Assembly (NCBI GenBank): GCA_003008705.1
Contig: PDUO01000006.1
Location: 1,249,295-1,313,294, forward strand
DNA: 64,000 nucleotides
Origin: Pezicula radicicola
Taxonomy: Eukaryota; Ascomycota; Leotiomycetes; Helotiales; Dermateaceae
Direction: 5' to 3'
The translations under genes and the position numbers were made by a program. The notes beneath the pieces were generated by a model. It saw nothing but the letters and a program-made list of their open reading frames with translations. It had not been told where the DNA came from and ran no database searches. Positions 23,885 through 35,343 of this stretch are shown here, piece by piece. Within the stretch, counting starts at the first letter, position 1. Each line of letters begins with the position of its first letter.

Positions 23885-25365
23885 TTTGAAGGTTACTCTG
23901 AAAAAAGAGACCGCTTGAAGAGGACGAGGTGAAGATGAGAGTCAAAGAGAAAATGTAGCTATGAGACTGAGGAGGAAGTCAGATTGCAAAGAAGCTGGAG
24001 CGTAATGAAGAATAAATAACTAGGGAATAGAAAGAGCATTTATATCCCATTCTTCAAACTTAAGCTCTGTACGTAAATTGGGTCTAGAGCAATGAAGCAA
24101 CATAGAAGCTGAGCAGCACTACTCAGGAATGGTCTCCGGGACTGCATAGTAGCTTGGGCGAAAATCGTCGAACAAATGATTCATAAAACGCCTCTTTTGA
24201 AGCCATTGTGCCATTTTGCGATGGTGGAAGAAGCTATCCCAAAATACATGACAACAAATCAAGAAGGAAGTTACGAAGCGGAGGAGGAGAGAGCGAAGAG
24301 ATACTATTCTTCAAGTCCTTGCGATGTTTATTGCCTTACCTCCTAGCTCCCGATTTAGTGAACAAATTAGTAGGTTGATCTCCCGTGTCTGTGGAGAAGC
24401 TCCCACTGGGAAACTTCCGAGATGTGGCTAATTTCTCACACAATGGAGCAAACTAGATGTTTAGCAAACGAATGGATGTCTGGGAAGAGAATGCGGCTTG
24501 AAGTATTGGGCAAATGATAGCGCTTTGTGATACCGACAAACAATAGACTCAACAGTGGTAGTAAGCAAGGGAAAAAAAGAAAGAAAAGATCTAGAGGTAT
24601 TGAAGCTTGGTAAACGAGTCACGTTCCAGTCCTCATCCGACTTATCATTCAGGTACACGATGCATTACCTCACTCCGACTCCCAATCCAGGAGACACAAC
24701 CCATTTTGGGTTTGTTGGCGTCGACTACTGAAAAAATCGGATGAACACAAAGTTGTACACAATGCTTTTCACAAAATCATTGGATCAATACCCGACGAAG
24801 CTGAACTTCACCATACATAACTGTCACATCTCACAGGATACCAACAACCAGGAATCAGCTCGAAAAAATCTACTTGTTCCTAACTAGAGAATACCAATTA
24901 CAACTAGTAAAGTATCTAACGATACGAAAACCCCAAATCCAGCGATATAAAAACCCGTCCCTAGTATCATTGAACTAAGTAAAACAGTGCGTTTCATACC
25001 CGACGCCGTTCGGTCACTTTTCCTAACCCAGCAACAAAAGCTCCAAGTAAAACACTAGGGAAAAAAAGGCGTCTAGCTAAAAAAAGCTTGTAAAGTTATC
25101 ACAGCTCTTGAGATAGACCGCTCTTTTTTTTTGTTTCCTATTATTTTTACATAACGCAGGCGTTTCATTCAGCTTTGCGCCACCATTAAGAGCCACTGAA
25201 GTACTTTTCGTACTGTACCTAGAGCCACGGCGCAGCCATGTGGACACTCAAATTACGAGATTCTTTTACGTTGTGAAATTGAGTTGATGCATTAAGTGGA
25301 TAGCTATTCGATATCTTTGAGGTGCTTGAATGGGGTTTTTTACTTTTGTTGATAATTGTTTTGTA
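23885..25365. other. gene-free stretch
   Basis: 23885-24100 is the promoter of the secreted protein gene. The rest has only short chance frames; a 65-codon minus-strand frame at 24461-24658 is not gene-like. Composition becomes AT-richer toward the MITE. Confidence 0.5.
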
Positions 25366-25784
25366 TAGTAGGTGGACATAAGTCTATTGTATACCCCTAT
25401 TTTACACTAAAACTTATACCTAATACTTTAAAAGTTTATAGTAAAGAAGAGATAATTTATTAAAGTCCTTATAGTAAACTTATTTATTCGATAGTTACTT
25501 ATAATATTATATATCTATATTAAAATTATAGGCTACAAGAATTTATTAGTTTTATACTAAAATTTACTTAAAAAACTATTATCCTTAATTATTTCTTATT
25601 TACTTTATAAACTATTAGATATAATTAAAATATAATATAGAAAAGTCTACTTTAAATACTAGAAATACCTACTAGTTAAATTTTTAGATATACTTATAGC
25701 CTAAGTTGAAGTTATATAAGTAGATATACTAGGAGTGTTTTAGTGTAAAATAGGGGTATACGATAGACTTATATCCGCCCACTA
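25366..25784. mobile_element. MITE-like element with ~47-bp terminal inverted repeats
   Basis: The left end TAGTAGGTGGACATAAGTCT and the right end (read on the minus strand) TAGTGGGCGGATATAAGTCT are near-identical inverted repeats. They extend for about 47 bp to TATACCCCTATTTTACACTA and AAAC; the few differences are C/T or G/A transitions. TA lies outside each end, as for Tc1/mariner relatives. The ~330-bp interior is very AT-rich and encodes nothing. This is a non-autonomous element, probably RIP-affected. Its TIR differs from that of the mariner at 15873. Confidence 0.78.
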
Positions 25785-28700
25785 TAGGATTCTTTGATTA
25801 GGGTTGTAACAAAGGAGAATGAATAGTCGCTTAAAGTAGGGGTAGGTAGTTAGTGCCAAAATAACTTTTAGAGCATGTAAGTTCTCTGTTTTCTTTGCTT
25901 TTTCCACAAAGTTTAAGTTGTACTATTGTTTATTTACTTTTGGCTTCTATCTTATCTTTTCTTTTTCGAGAGTTAAGAGAGTATAACTGTATAGCTAGTG
26001 GACGTCTACTCTATCTAAGCGGTCAGCTCTGAGCGGTAGGTAGTCAGCTGCTGAGTTATGCTTTGTACACACTCTTCGCGAATTGCTTCAGTAAGCCGCC
26101 ATATGAGGAAATATATAATGCGGTGAGATTTAGCATTTAAGCTACGTTCTGTACTCTCCTAGTAGACGTATGGTGCAAACTTGGATTGTCTCGATATCTG
26201 ACAAGTTTTATTCAATAGAGCATCTACAGCTCTTCCATCACCATTCAGTTCAAGTCCTGACGGCACAGTGGATACGTGAACCACTATAGGCGTACTAGGA
26301 CACAGTATTACTTTGGGAATTGCTGTCCTAGTGCTGGATACTGTGGTACATCTGAATATCATTGCGGAAATCTACTAGAATAGTAAGATACTCCTCACAT
26401 GCGCTCCCATCATTGAAGCAAAGTACAAAAAGCTAAAGATGATCTAATAGCTAGTCAGCATTTAGACTTTACGATCAGGCTGCTATTGTGACAGTAACTG
26501 TAGAAGAGCCCGAATCCACCACAACTACCACTTGTTCGATGAGTACAGGGTCTCAGACGAGCACAGATTCAGTCATAAGTTCATCAAATACAAAACCAAC
26601 CACAAGTTCAAAATAATTTGAACACCATGTGTTTTGGGAGTGTATTCCCAGCTATTGTGGCATTCGTAAGAGTCGAGTATTCGCGTGCGAGCGTTGGCAC
26701 AGGTAGACTTTGAGCGTTGCTACAAATAAAATACCCAAAGTCACTATACCACATGCCCTCTATTGGGACTTCGGAACATACTATCAGCCGGTAGTTTTCC
26801 TTGCGATATATCTGTAGAATGCCTAGGTATATGTAGCTTTTCACATTTAGTACTAATACTAAAACAATTGTATTTTCATTCTCTATATAACTGCTCTGTG
26901 GCTATTGTCGTGCTACATCATCTTACTTATAATTGCACCTTACCATGTGTAAGTAAGTAAAAGACTTAAACTTGATTCCAAAATCTGATGCAGATTAGTT
27001 GTGTGTAAACTAGCTTGTCGAGGTTTTGTACTTAAGTGGTATTATTCCTACCATATCACGTTCTCGGTTTGACCTTGGGAGGAAGTAAAAGTTTAGGAAG
27101 TCAAATAGTGTAATGTGTATTGACCACATGGTTTGCCTTGATTGAATAAGTGTTTGTATAAAGTATATGAAAGTTGTGTAAGTGTAAGACCCTAGAATCC
27201 AAGCTTAGAGGCTTACTTAAGAGAGAACACTCTTACACTACAGCAAGAAATACTTTGTCAGAGAAACTCCAAAACAATATCAATCTAGCCATCTGAATAA
27301 CAAGCTGTACACCATTTGGAAGTTTCACTCTAAGTATACGAATGATGAAACGTTAGTGATGCGACATGGATTGAGGTTAATGGGAATAAGCGATACTGTT
27401 ATGGTCCTGTTAATTCTTCGAACACAGTTTGTAAGCCTATATGGTCGGGTGATGCTTTAACTATTGTTCAAATAGCTTGGTTTATGTTTAGATTAGAATT
27501 GATATTGTTCTCTATATGTTTTACTGTTTCTATTATGTCTCCCTTTTTTGTGTGTCTTATATACCAGTTAACTATTCTGCCTATCAAAAACATAGAAGTA
27601 GAAGGAATTATGTTTAAGAAAGGAAATTATATTAGAATCTAAAGTCTTAAAACTATACTTCTCCTAATAGTATGCTAATAGAGTCTTTTTTTTTCTCAGT
27701 AGCAAGTACCTAGTTTGTATCTAGAATTAAGTAAGGTTCAAACTTTATTATTAAGATAGTTGGCCCTTTACTAAGTGTTAAAGGTCACTTAGGAGTAACT
27801 CTGTTAATTGTGTGTGTAGAGCTAATGTATAGGCAGGAAGTGAGTTTTAGGACTACGTAAGTTAGCGTGAATATTCCTCTGGTTCTGTTCAACACTAAAC
27901 AAATTTAACAACCTTTAATAATACAACCTTTCTAAGGGCAATCGCAATTATATATGCATAACAACAAACGTCCCCTTTGGCCACTGAAATATCAAATTAA
28001 GGCATAAAACTATAGTATTAAATCAGAATTCTAGCAGCAATTCTAACAGAGATAAGAGGGCCAGCCAAATTAATAGGACCATAAAAATATCTCTTGACTC
28101 GCCAATTGGGCTCATCTCCAGTCAATTCCAGTATCAGTGTGGAGAACAGCTTGGAGAAGTTATTTCTATTCTATTCTATATCTGTTTAGTATTATGATCT
28201 TGTTTGGGAATACAGCTTACCAAAGCAGCTAACTTAGAGGAGCGGATTTCTAATGTAGTTTCTACTTCTTAATTTTTTTTGGAAGTACGTACAGGAAGTA
28301 TATACAGTTTACAAGAACAATTTTTAAGAAGTCATATAATCTGCCTATATTGTTCCCTGAAAGAAAGCGAGGAATAAGCTAGATTTGTTACTCTAAGTCT
28401 TTGTTATATAATGTTAAGTCTCTGATATCAGAACTAACAACCGTTCACAAGTTAAAATTTCAAGTTCCTATCATAAGTTTGCAATCGGCCTATGTAGGTA
28501 AATATAGTACCATGGCCACATCCGATCCCCTTTCCTCCCTATCTACTATCCCATTCTGTCCTATCTCAAAATACATCCAGAATCCCTTAAACCAATTATC
28601 CTTAGTCTAAAAAGTCAAAATGTTCGTTGTTAAAAATTTCGCTGTGTTAAGTAAGTCTGTGCTGTCATTACTTATTCAATTCCTCTACCCCATCCTGCCA

Positions 28701-29255
28701 CAAAATAGTGAAACAATCAAAACCTGGTATAAGCACCAATCCCTCTAAATCTCCTCAGGAGTTCGTTTTGTCCTCCTCCAGTAGTGCATCCTCATGTCTA
28801 CTTCCAGGTTGCTTGATCAGATCTCGTCCTCTGACTCCTCAACTTTGACCGCCTTGATCTTAGACTTCTCAAATGCTGCACAAATATTCCTAGGGTTCCA
28901 AACTATGTTTTGTTTTCTAAAGATACAAAGTGTATCATAGGAGCAATCACCGTGTTGGTTAATGTTATAAGACATCAAAGCAAGATCAGAGGTATCTTCA
29001 ACATCACTTGCTGCTGTTTTACAAAGCTCCTGAACTATATATCATTTTGCATGCATAAATAAGAGATTTGTACGTAGTACACATTGAACCTATATTTCAA
29101 ATACTAACACCCATGAATCTGTTCTATTATCACCAACCAGACTGAAAAATACCTCCGTCACCGCTCAAAACCAACCCAACAATGCTGAACCCATAAATGT
29201 CTTCAAGTCATTCACAATCTCATATCCCTTCATCTTTCCATTCTCATTCCCCTCC
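25785..29255. other. AT-rich gene-poor region
   Basis: Apart from the decayed chitin-binding gene at 26217-26616, no coding sequence can be supported. Short frames at 26608-26844 (-), 26763-26960 (+) and 28401-28610 (+) have no motif or splice context. 29000-29255 is the 3' flank of the serine-rich protein gene. Confidence 0.5.
26217..26616 (+). pseudogene. decayed CBM18 (hevein-type chitin-binding) protein with Ser/Thr tail
   Basis: Three pieces in different frames can be read. ALPSPFSSSPDGT at about 26228-26267 looks like the domain start (the usual SPDGTCG). After a stop and a frame change, TQYYFGNCCPSAGYCGTSEY continues with HCGN (about 26309-26368), the hevein core with four of its cysteines. 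After another gap, VTVTVEEPESTTTTTCSM and a Ser/Thr-rich run end at TAA (26614-26616). An Arg codon (CGT) stands where the conserved Cys (TGT) is expected just before the core. Order and spacing match secreted chitin-binding proteins with a Ser/Thr linker. Several stops and frame changes make it a dead copy. Confidence 0.6.
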
Positions 29256-29895
29256 TTACAAATTAGCAGCAAAAGCAGCCGCACCACCAAAGATAATAGC
29301 AGCACCAAGACCAGTCTGATAAGCCTTCGCAGCACCACCAGTGCTGGTACTGGTACTAGTAGTACGAGAACTAGTACTCAAACTAGTACTCGTTGTAGTA
29401 CGACCAGAAGAATCAGTAGTAGTAAAAACTCTAGTCGAAGTAGAAGCAGCAGTAGCACCACCAGTAACAGCAGCACCCGCCACTGCAGTAGAAAGACGAC
29501 TGCTCAACGAAGATTGAACCGAGCTGGCTTTACTTTCAATGGATGAGAGGACTGATGTGGGGTTTGCACCTGCTACGGCTGTTGCGGAGGTGTATTCGGC
29601 GGATAGAGAACTGCCGATCGAGGATGCTTCCGATGCGATGGAACTGGCGAAACTGGAGTATGATGATCCTCTTTCGCCTCCTACGGTTCTCCAGAACTCA
29701 TCTGAGTCTGAGGTGAAATCGTCGAAGCCGTCCTCCAGGTCGTCCCACCAGTCTCGGCGGTTTACGGCTCCCTGGGATTTGTGTTAGTGATTTGGAGCTT
29801 TGAGGGTTTTGATGTGTTGAGATGATGGGGAAGGAACTTACCATGACTGTAGAGACGGAGGCAAGGCCCAAGACGAGTAAGTTGGTGAGTTGCAT
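29256..29895 (-). CDS. serine/threonine-rich secreted protein, probably GPI-anchored
   Basis: Exons are complement(29256..29771) and (29842..29895), joined in phase 0 across a 70-nt intron (GTAAGT..CCCAG); the product is about 189 aa. The signal peptide is MQLTNLLVLGLASVSTV. An acidic, tryptophan-containing head follows (RRDWWDDLEDGFDDF). Then come about 100 residues of Ser/Ala/Thr repeats, including a run of TSTSTS type suited to O-mannosylation. The C-terminus, small residues then AAIIFGGAAAFAANL, is a hydrophobic tail preceded by GGAA/K. This is the pattern of a GPI-anchor signal. Such proteins sit in the cell wall or plasma membrane; the specific role is unknown. Confidence 0.82.
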
Positions 29896-31940
29896 ATTTG
29901 CTTGATGGAAGAAGTTGGAGATGAGGTTTGAGGAGTTGGGATGATGGATTGTTTGTATTAAGCTTGATTGTAAGACTGATGAATGTGACTTGCGATGACG
30001 AGAACAAGAAGCATTAGATGGGGGGCAAACACATCCTTCTTATATCTTCTTTCCCAGCATCTTCCTCTTGCGCGCGCCCTGCCCGTGCTCCTCAAAAATT
30101 CAAAACTGCTTCTTGGCGGATCTTGCAATGCGCAAAAAGCTAAAAATGATAAAAGGTACTTTACAGTAGGCTAGTCTAGTTGGCTGTTCCTATTTGCTTC
30201 GCTCCGTACAAGCCGCGTGTGCGAGGACCGGCGTATATCGTACGACCCAAGTTAATTGTTAAGGGAAAAGACACACTAGAAGTTACAGAGTTCGTACACC
30301 GTATCTCCCTACAGTAGTGGAATAATTGCTAAGATTATTATTTCAGGCAGTACTGTTCCTGAGAGTTGGCAAATGACGTCCTTGGTGCTTGGCGGTTGAA
30401 GGACGTGCAGCTGGTGGAAGGTGGCTGAGGTCGAATAGGATGGCCAGACCTAACCTTCCCCGGATCACCACTGTCAAACGCCGAAGGACAACGAGAAATG
30501 AGAAACTTAAGCATTGTTTTTGGCTGTGTAGACAAGTCTCGTGATTGGTTTCAGTTTAGTTCTGTACTATTCACTACTATTCTTCAGATGAACTTGAGAA
30601 ATTAGAAAGGATTATTGAGTTTGGCAGCTGAGCTGCGAAGAAATTGAATACTCTAACAGTACTTTTCGTACATCTCGCGAGGATATAAATGGAAATTTCT
30701 GCTCATCAAATTGAACCATTTGAGAGATCTACTATCTACTGCTACAGTAGAGGCTTAATTCGCAAGTCGTACCGAAAACGAAAAGTACCGAGTCTACTAC
30801 TGTACGAATTCTCCAAGTTCCGATACGAGTTAAAACGCGAGACCCTCAAAGTAGTTACTCCGTACATCCCGAGAGCTCCGTGGGCGTCGATGTGACGTCC
30901 AATTAGACTTTCGCATAACTCTCCAGAGGGGGCGGGGTTCGTTTCATGTTGATTTGTTCATGTAAGCAAAACCTGTTGCAGGTATCTCCAGATGTTACTT
31001 ATGAGGGTGCTTCGCCTCGACTTATGCACTCCGCCTCAGTTTCTCTGCTGAACATGTTCTTGGTTTATGTGAGGTATTTGTTGAACCAAGCACATTACGC
31101 GGACAAGTGTTGCCTTGGGTATGATTGGTTATACCACGATATCTAGTAACCACTCATTTCAGTGTTCTGTATTTATTTATAGGTGTATTGTTGCCTAGGA
31201 CAACTACGAAAGTAACTTTCTACAGTACTGCTCCTGGAAAGCTTGGCACCACTACACCGCATTTATCATTCCACTTCTCATCCTTCCAGAAGTAGCGCCA
31301 TGGCACACTACACTAACTATTAGATCCAAACACGCAAGCACACAAACACGCAATAAACTATTCAAGTTCTTATTAATGGAAAAAGAGATGGTAGCTTATT
31401 TTTCTAAACTACACCGTAATTGCGTCTTGAAATTTCGCAAATTGTAACCATGATACGTATAGTAATGAGGATTCTTATACTGATGCCAAGGAGGCATTGA
31501 AATTCTATAGCTATATCATAATACTCTATCAAGGGCAGCAGGCTGCCTATGTTAAAAACTCAAGTATAAAAATGCTTAAACTCAGTAATTTAGCAGAGCC
31601 TCTTCAACCTTCCCAAAAGGAGAATCACATGGTTCCAACAGCTTATAAATTCGGAGACAGAGGTTGAACCACAAAAAGAGCATCTCAGGTCAGAAGTGAA
31701 GTGATCCCTAATCTCAATCTAGAGTCTAAACACAAGACTTTCAGGTGCCCGCCCGCCCCAGAAAGTTAGAAGTACAGAGGCTGAACCTAAGAGGGGCGGC
31801 CAATCCGAAGACTATTGCTTTATCATCAATGAATACGTATACAAGCACGCCATGAAGAATATTCCGACAAGGTTGCATCATTCTCGCTTCCAAGCCTACC
31901 TCCAATGGATATGCACAGAGGCATGGTATAGAGAGAGAAT

Positions 31941-31957
31941 AACCCTAACCCTAACCC
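31941..31957. repeat. interstitial telomere-type repeat (AACCCT)
   Basis: AACCCTAACCCTAACCC is nearly three copies of the fungal telomere repeat TTAGGG on the opposite strand. It lies in an AT-rich gene-poor tract far from any visible chromosome end. Possible origins are telomerase-assisted break repair, an ancient fusion, or chance. Confidence 0.7.
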
Positions 31958-33544
31958 AAAAGTAAAACAGAAAAGAAAAAAACTTCATTATATTAGCTTC
32001 AAGCCAATCCTCAGTTTCAACCAATCTTCTTATTGCTATAAAAGTATTTATAGGGACTTGGCAAGACGAATTTGCTTGACAACAAGAGCTTAGAGCCTTT
32101 TATCTAGGTATCTGGTATAGCTTTCTGGACATTCGTCGTCAATAATCAGAATTTCATCTGTAACCAAGTTTCAAATAGAATAATCTTGTCAGCCATCTAC
32201 AATAGTCCCAAACACATCTGGATCCTGCCTCATAAGTTGTTGCGTAATAGAAAAGGTCATCCCTATGAGTATTCTGGAAGTGATGCAGCCTCTTTAGGTG
32301 ACCAGCATAAGTGACGCTTATTTCATTTTTATGTACAACAGTCCAAGTTCTATTAGGCGGAGGGTAATCTTTTTGTGCCGCTCTAGGAGTAAGGAATATA
32401 AAGCTGAGTCGGATTTTATGTAGTTACTCCTAGCCATCAATGTCTGCTAGATTAATGTGATCAAGTAGAAATGCAAGCTTTAACAAGAGGAGTGAGACTT
32501 AAGTCGAGGTTGATACAGGCCGCAGCTTGACGAGATAATGATATTTGAAGAATGGGAACAAAAAGAAATTGTTTTAATTAGTATTTGATTCTATAGTCTG
32601 CGAAGTGAACTTCAAAGCATAGCTGGTAAACCTGTTAAGCGACCTAGAAAATGTGAGGGATGCTTGAGCAACTGTGAGTCTTACTAAATTGACTTCGAAG
32701 ATGCTTTATAAGTTGTGGTAGCTATGATATAGCTAAATTAAAACTGTCTTATAGAATTAATTCTTATAGCTCTTCCTTTTTCCAATGCTAGCCAATATAA
32801 TCGTAACTATTACACTTAAATACACAGCTTCAAATATTAAAAGCAAATCTAGCCCTATATTATAAGAAGACATAGCAGAGATAATTGGCAATTTCTTATC
32901 AAAGGCCGGGCCAAAAATTTCTACTACACTCTTTATAAACTATTTTAGGAGCTAAAAGCTATATATTTGAAGACTATAGGAATAGATATATATATAGTTA
33001 GATAGGAGGGTAAAAGGCATAAATGCTAAGGAAATCCTGTGCAAAATCCTTCCGAATCCTTCTGATTTAGGTTGTGTCGACCTGTAATCACCTATTTTCT
33101 GTATATCTTCATTTCTGGTGGCCCTGGCGCTGATCCCTCCGAAATCGCATATTGATTCCGACCATTCTGGCCTAATATGGCACCTTAAATCCCTCATTTT
33201 GTATAGATTTGGGCCTATTCTGGGTGTCAATCCTTTAATATATAAACCCGACTTGCCTCCTACCTAATAGGGGCAAGAAATCAAGCCTTTATTCATGATT
33301 TTCACCGCCTTCTGCAATTCCACCATCTGCTATATATTCAATATAATCGAGGGTTCATAGGTTGACACTCTTTTAGCATTTAAAGTAACTAAAATATTTT
33401 AAGCGACTAGGATATTAAGTACCACTTTTATAGATAAAGGTATTTGTAAGCTATTTGATAATAAATTATTGTTTCTAAACATCCCTTATACTATTTCCTA
33501 CTATACCTATAGAGTAATAGACGTATATAATATATAATAAAATA

Positions 33545-33600
33545 TATATGCGCTTCATAGGTGAAATCTTTGGGGTGTTAAATCCCTATACAAATTAGAA
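33545..33600. repeat. diverged copy B of the repeat at 2824-2927
   Basis: The segment with GGTGAAATCTTTGGGGTGTT, then AAATCCCTATACAAA, aligns to GGTGAAATTCTCCGGGTGTC, then GAATCCCTGTACAAA in copy A. Most differences are C-to-T or G-to-A. The left half of copy A is not recognisable here. Confidence 0.35.
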
Positions 33601-35220
33601 GCAAACAGAATAATAGACAGCAGATTAGAAAGACAACCTTAATCTTGGTTAGTTTTGAATAAGAGCGCCTAGTGAAGGAGGATGTGACAGAAACAAGTAT
33701 AGATAAAGATCTAGGTGCTTGCCTCTAAGGTTGAAGCTTTGATAAACCACCAGTTCTGCGTTATTGCGAGTTTATCCTAAGCGCCCAAGATATTCTGAGT
33801 GACTAAGATGATATGAGCGCCTAGTATAGTTCCTGCTATTCTTCTTTAGAACAAACGGACTAATACTAGACTAGAGCTTAGAGATGTTTGTGATAGATAA
33901 AGTTATAGTGTCAAGGGAAGGGATGATTCTTCTCTCACCTTAGAGAATATATTATTGTTGTAAAACCACAGAGTACTTACATATCTGGTTGAGAAACAGT
34001 GAATATGGTGCAGATTATTGCACAAAAGAGTCTAATTCACAGGTTTATAGTGAATTTAAGCTTAAGTGTATATAAGCGCCACTTCTTCGAAGTTAACTTT
34101 CAAAGAAGCTGCTATTATTTAATTTTGTTGCATATCAATCACTCGGCACACGAAGTAAACAAATTTTATTATTTTTTCAGAATTTAAGTTAGAAATAACA
34201 CAAAGTTCAAGACCAGGCTTTAGTATTTAAATGAGTCAGTAAAGTAAAACCAAAACTGTCGTTTTGTTGCGTGTCTGAATCTTGGCACACAAATCTATTT
34301 TCCTTAAATTATTTAAATTGTTTCCATATTATTTTAAGATAAAGTTTTGTGCTGAAGTACCAATTCTTAGTATATTAATGGAAATGGTTCATGTCGTCGG
34401 GATGATCCCAGGAACGTGCGCCAAGCGAAAATAGGCCCGAAGCCCACCAGCTATTCCTTCGAGGAGTTTCCTGCATCCATCAGCCACGTGGTCTTACTTT
34501 TTGGTAGCTTTCTTGTTTTTTCCCCACCCACCATCCTTATGGTGTTGCATTGTTTAGCTATATAGTATATCTTCAAAATGCATTGCCCAGCCCTTAGATG
34601 CCCACTGCAGAATGATGATCAAGTTGGTGTCTGAGCCCCAGGCGCTGTCCTACGGCACAGTCGCGCCCCAAGCACTCACAATTGAACCCACTACTGACGT
34701 TGCTTGGTGCCCCATAGGCTACCAAAAAGCCCATATGGATGATGAGGCGATATAAATTGAATTCCCACAATAGACTATTTTGGTTGAAACCAACACTCTT
34801 GTTGCTCCTTACCTGTAGTGTAGAAGCACATCCTTGAGACTTTGCTATTGGAAAATTTAAAGCTTCTACTAGAGTAGAGGCCTAAGCTGCCGGCGGAGCA
34901 ATGGCTTATAAGGCTAGATTGTGATTTCTTCAATTTAAGCTAGCTTTGAATTCCGTCGCGACGATTCAGCCAACGAAGTCGAAGCCATATCATCCACCGC
35001 CCAGAGGCTTTATAACTCCGCTGGTCCGATATGAACACATCCCAGAAGACTACGACCTGCTAGTCCCTCAATCATAACTGCTTAGCGTGTATTCACACTA
35101 GACCTCATCCCATTTTACCAGACAAAATTGATTATACAAATATTAGTATGACAAAACTCTTTTACATGACAACTATTCATCTGACTCGCCGTCGTGAAGA
35201 GAGACTTGAAAATTACATAT

Positions 35221-35343
35221 TGTTCCAATACACTCACCAATCTTCACATTGGCCAATATGAAGGAATTGGTGAGTGAGAAGTCATATTGGCTAACGCGAT
35301 ATCAAGTTGGTCAATGTGAATACTGGCGAGTGCGTTGGAAGAA
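35221..35343. repeat. compact multi-arm palindrome
   Basis: Several inverted repeats overlap in 123 bp. CACTCACCAAT (35231-35241) pairs perfectly with ATTGGTGAGTG (35266-35276). GCCAATATGA (35252-35261) pairs perfectly with TCATATTGGC (35282-35291). The outer arms, TTCCAATACACTCACCAATC onward and TTGGTCAATGTGAATACTGG onward, pair imperfectly over about 32 bp. The arms are mutually exclusive, so the DNA or RNA could adopt alternative hairpins. It could be a tiny foldback transposon or an arrangement of binding sites. Confidence 0.55.
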
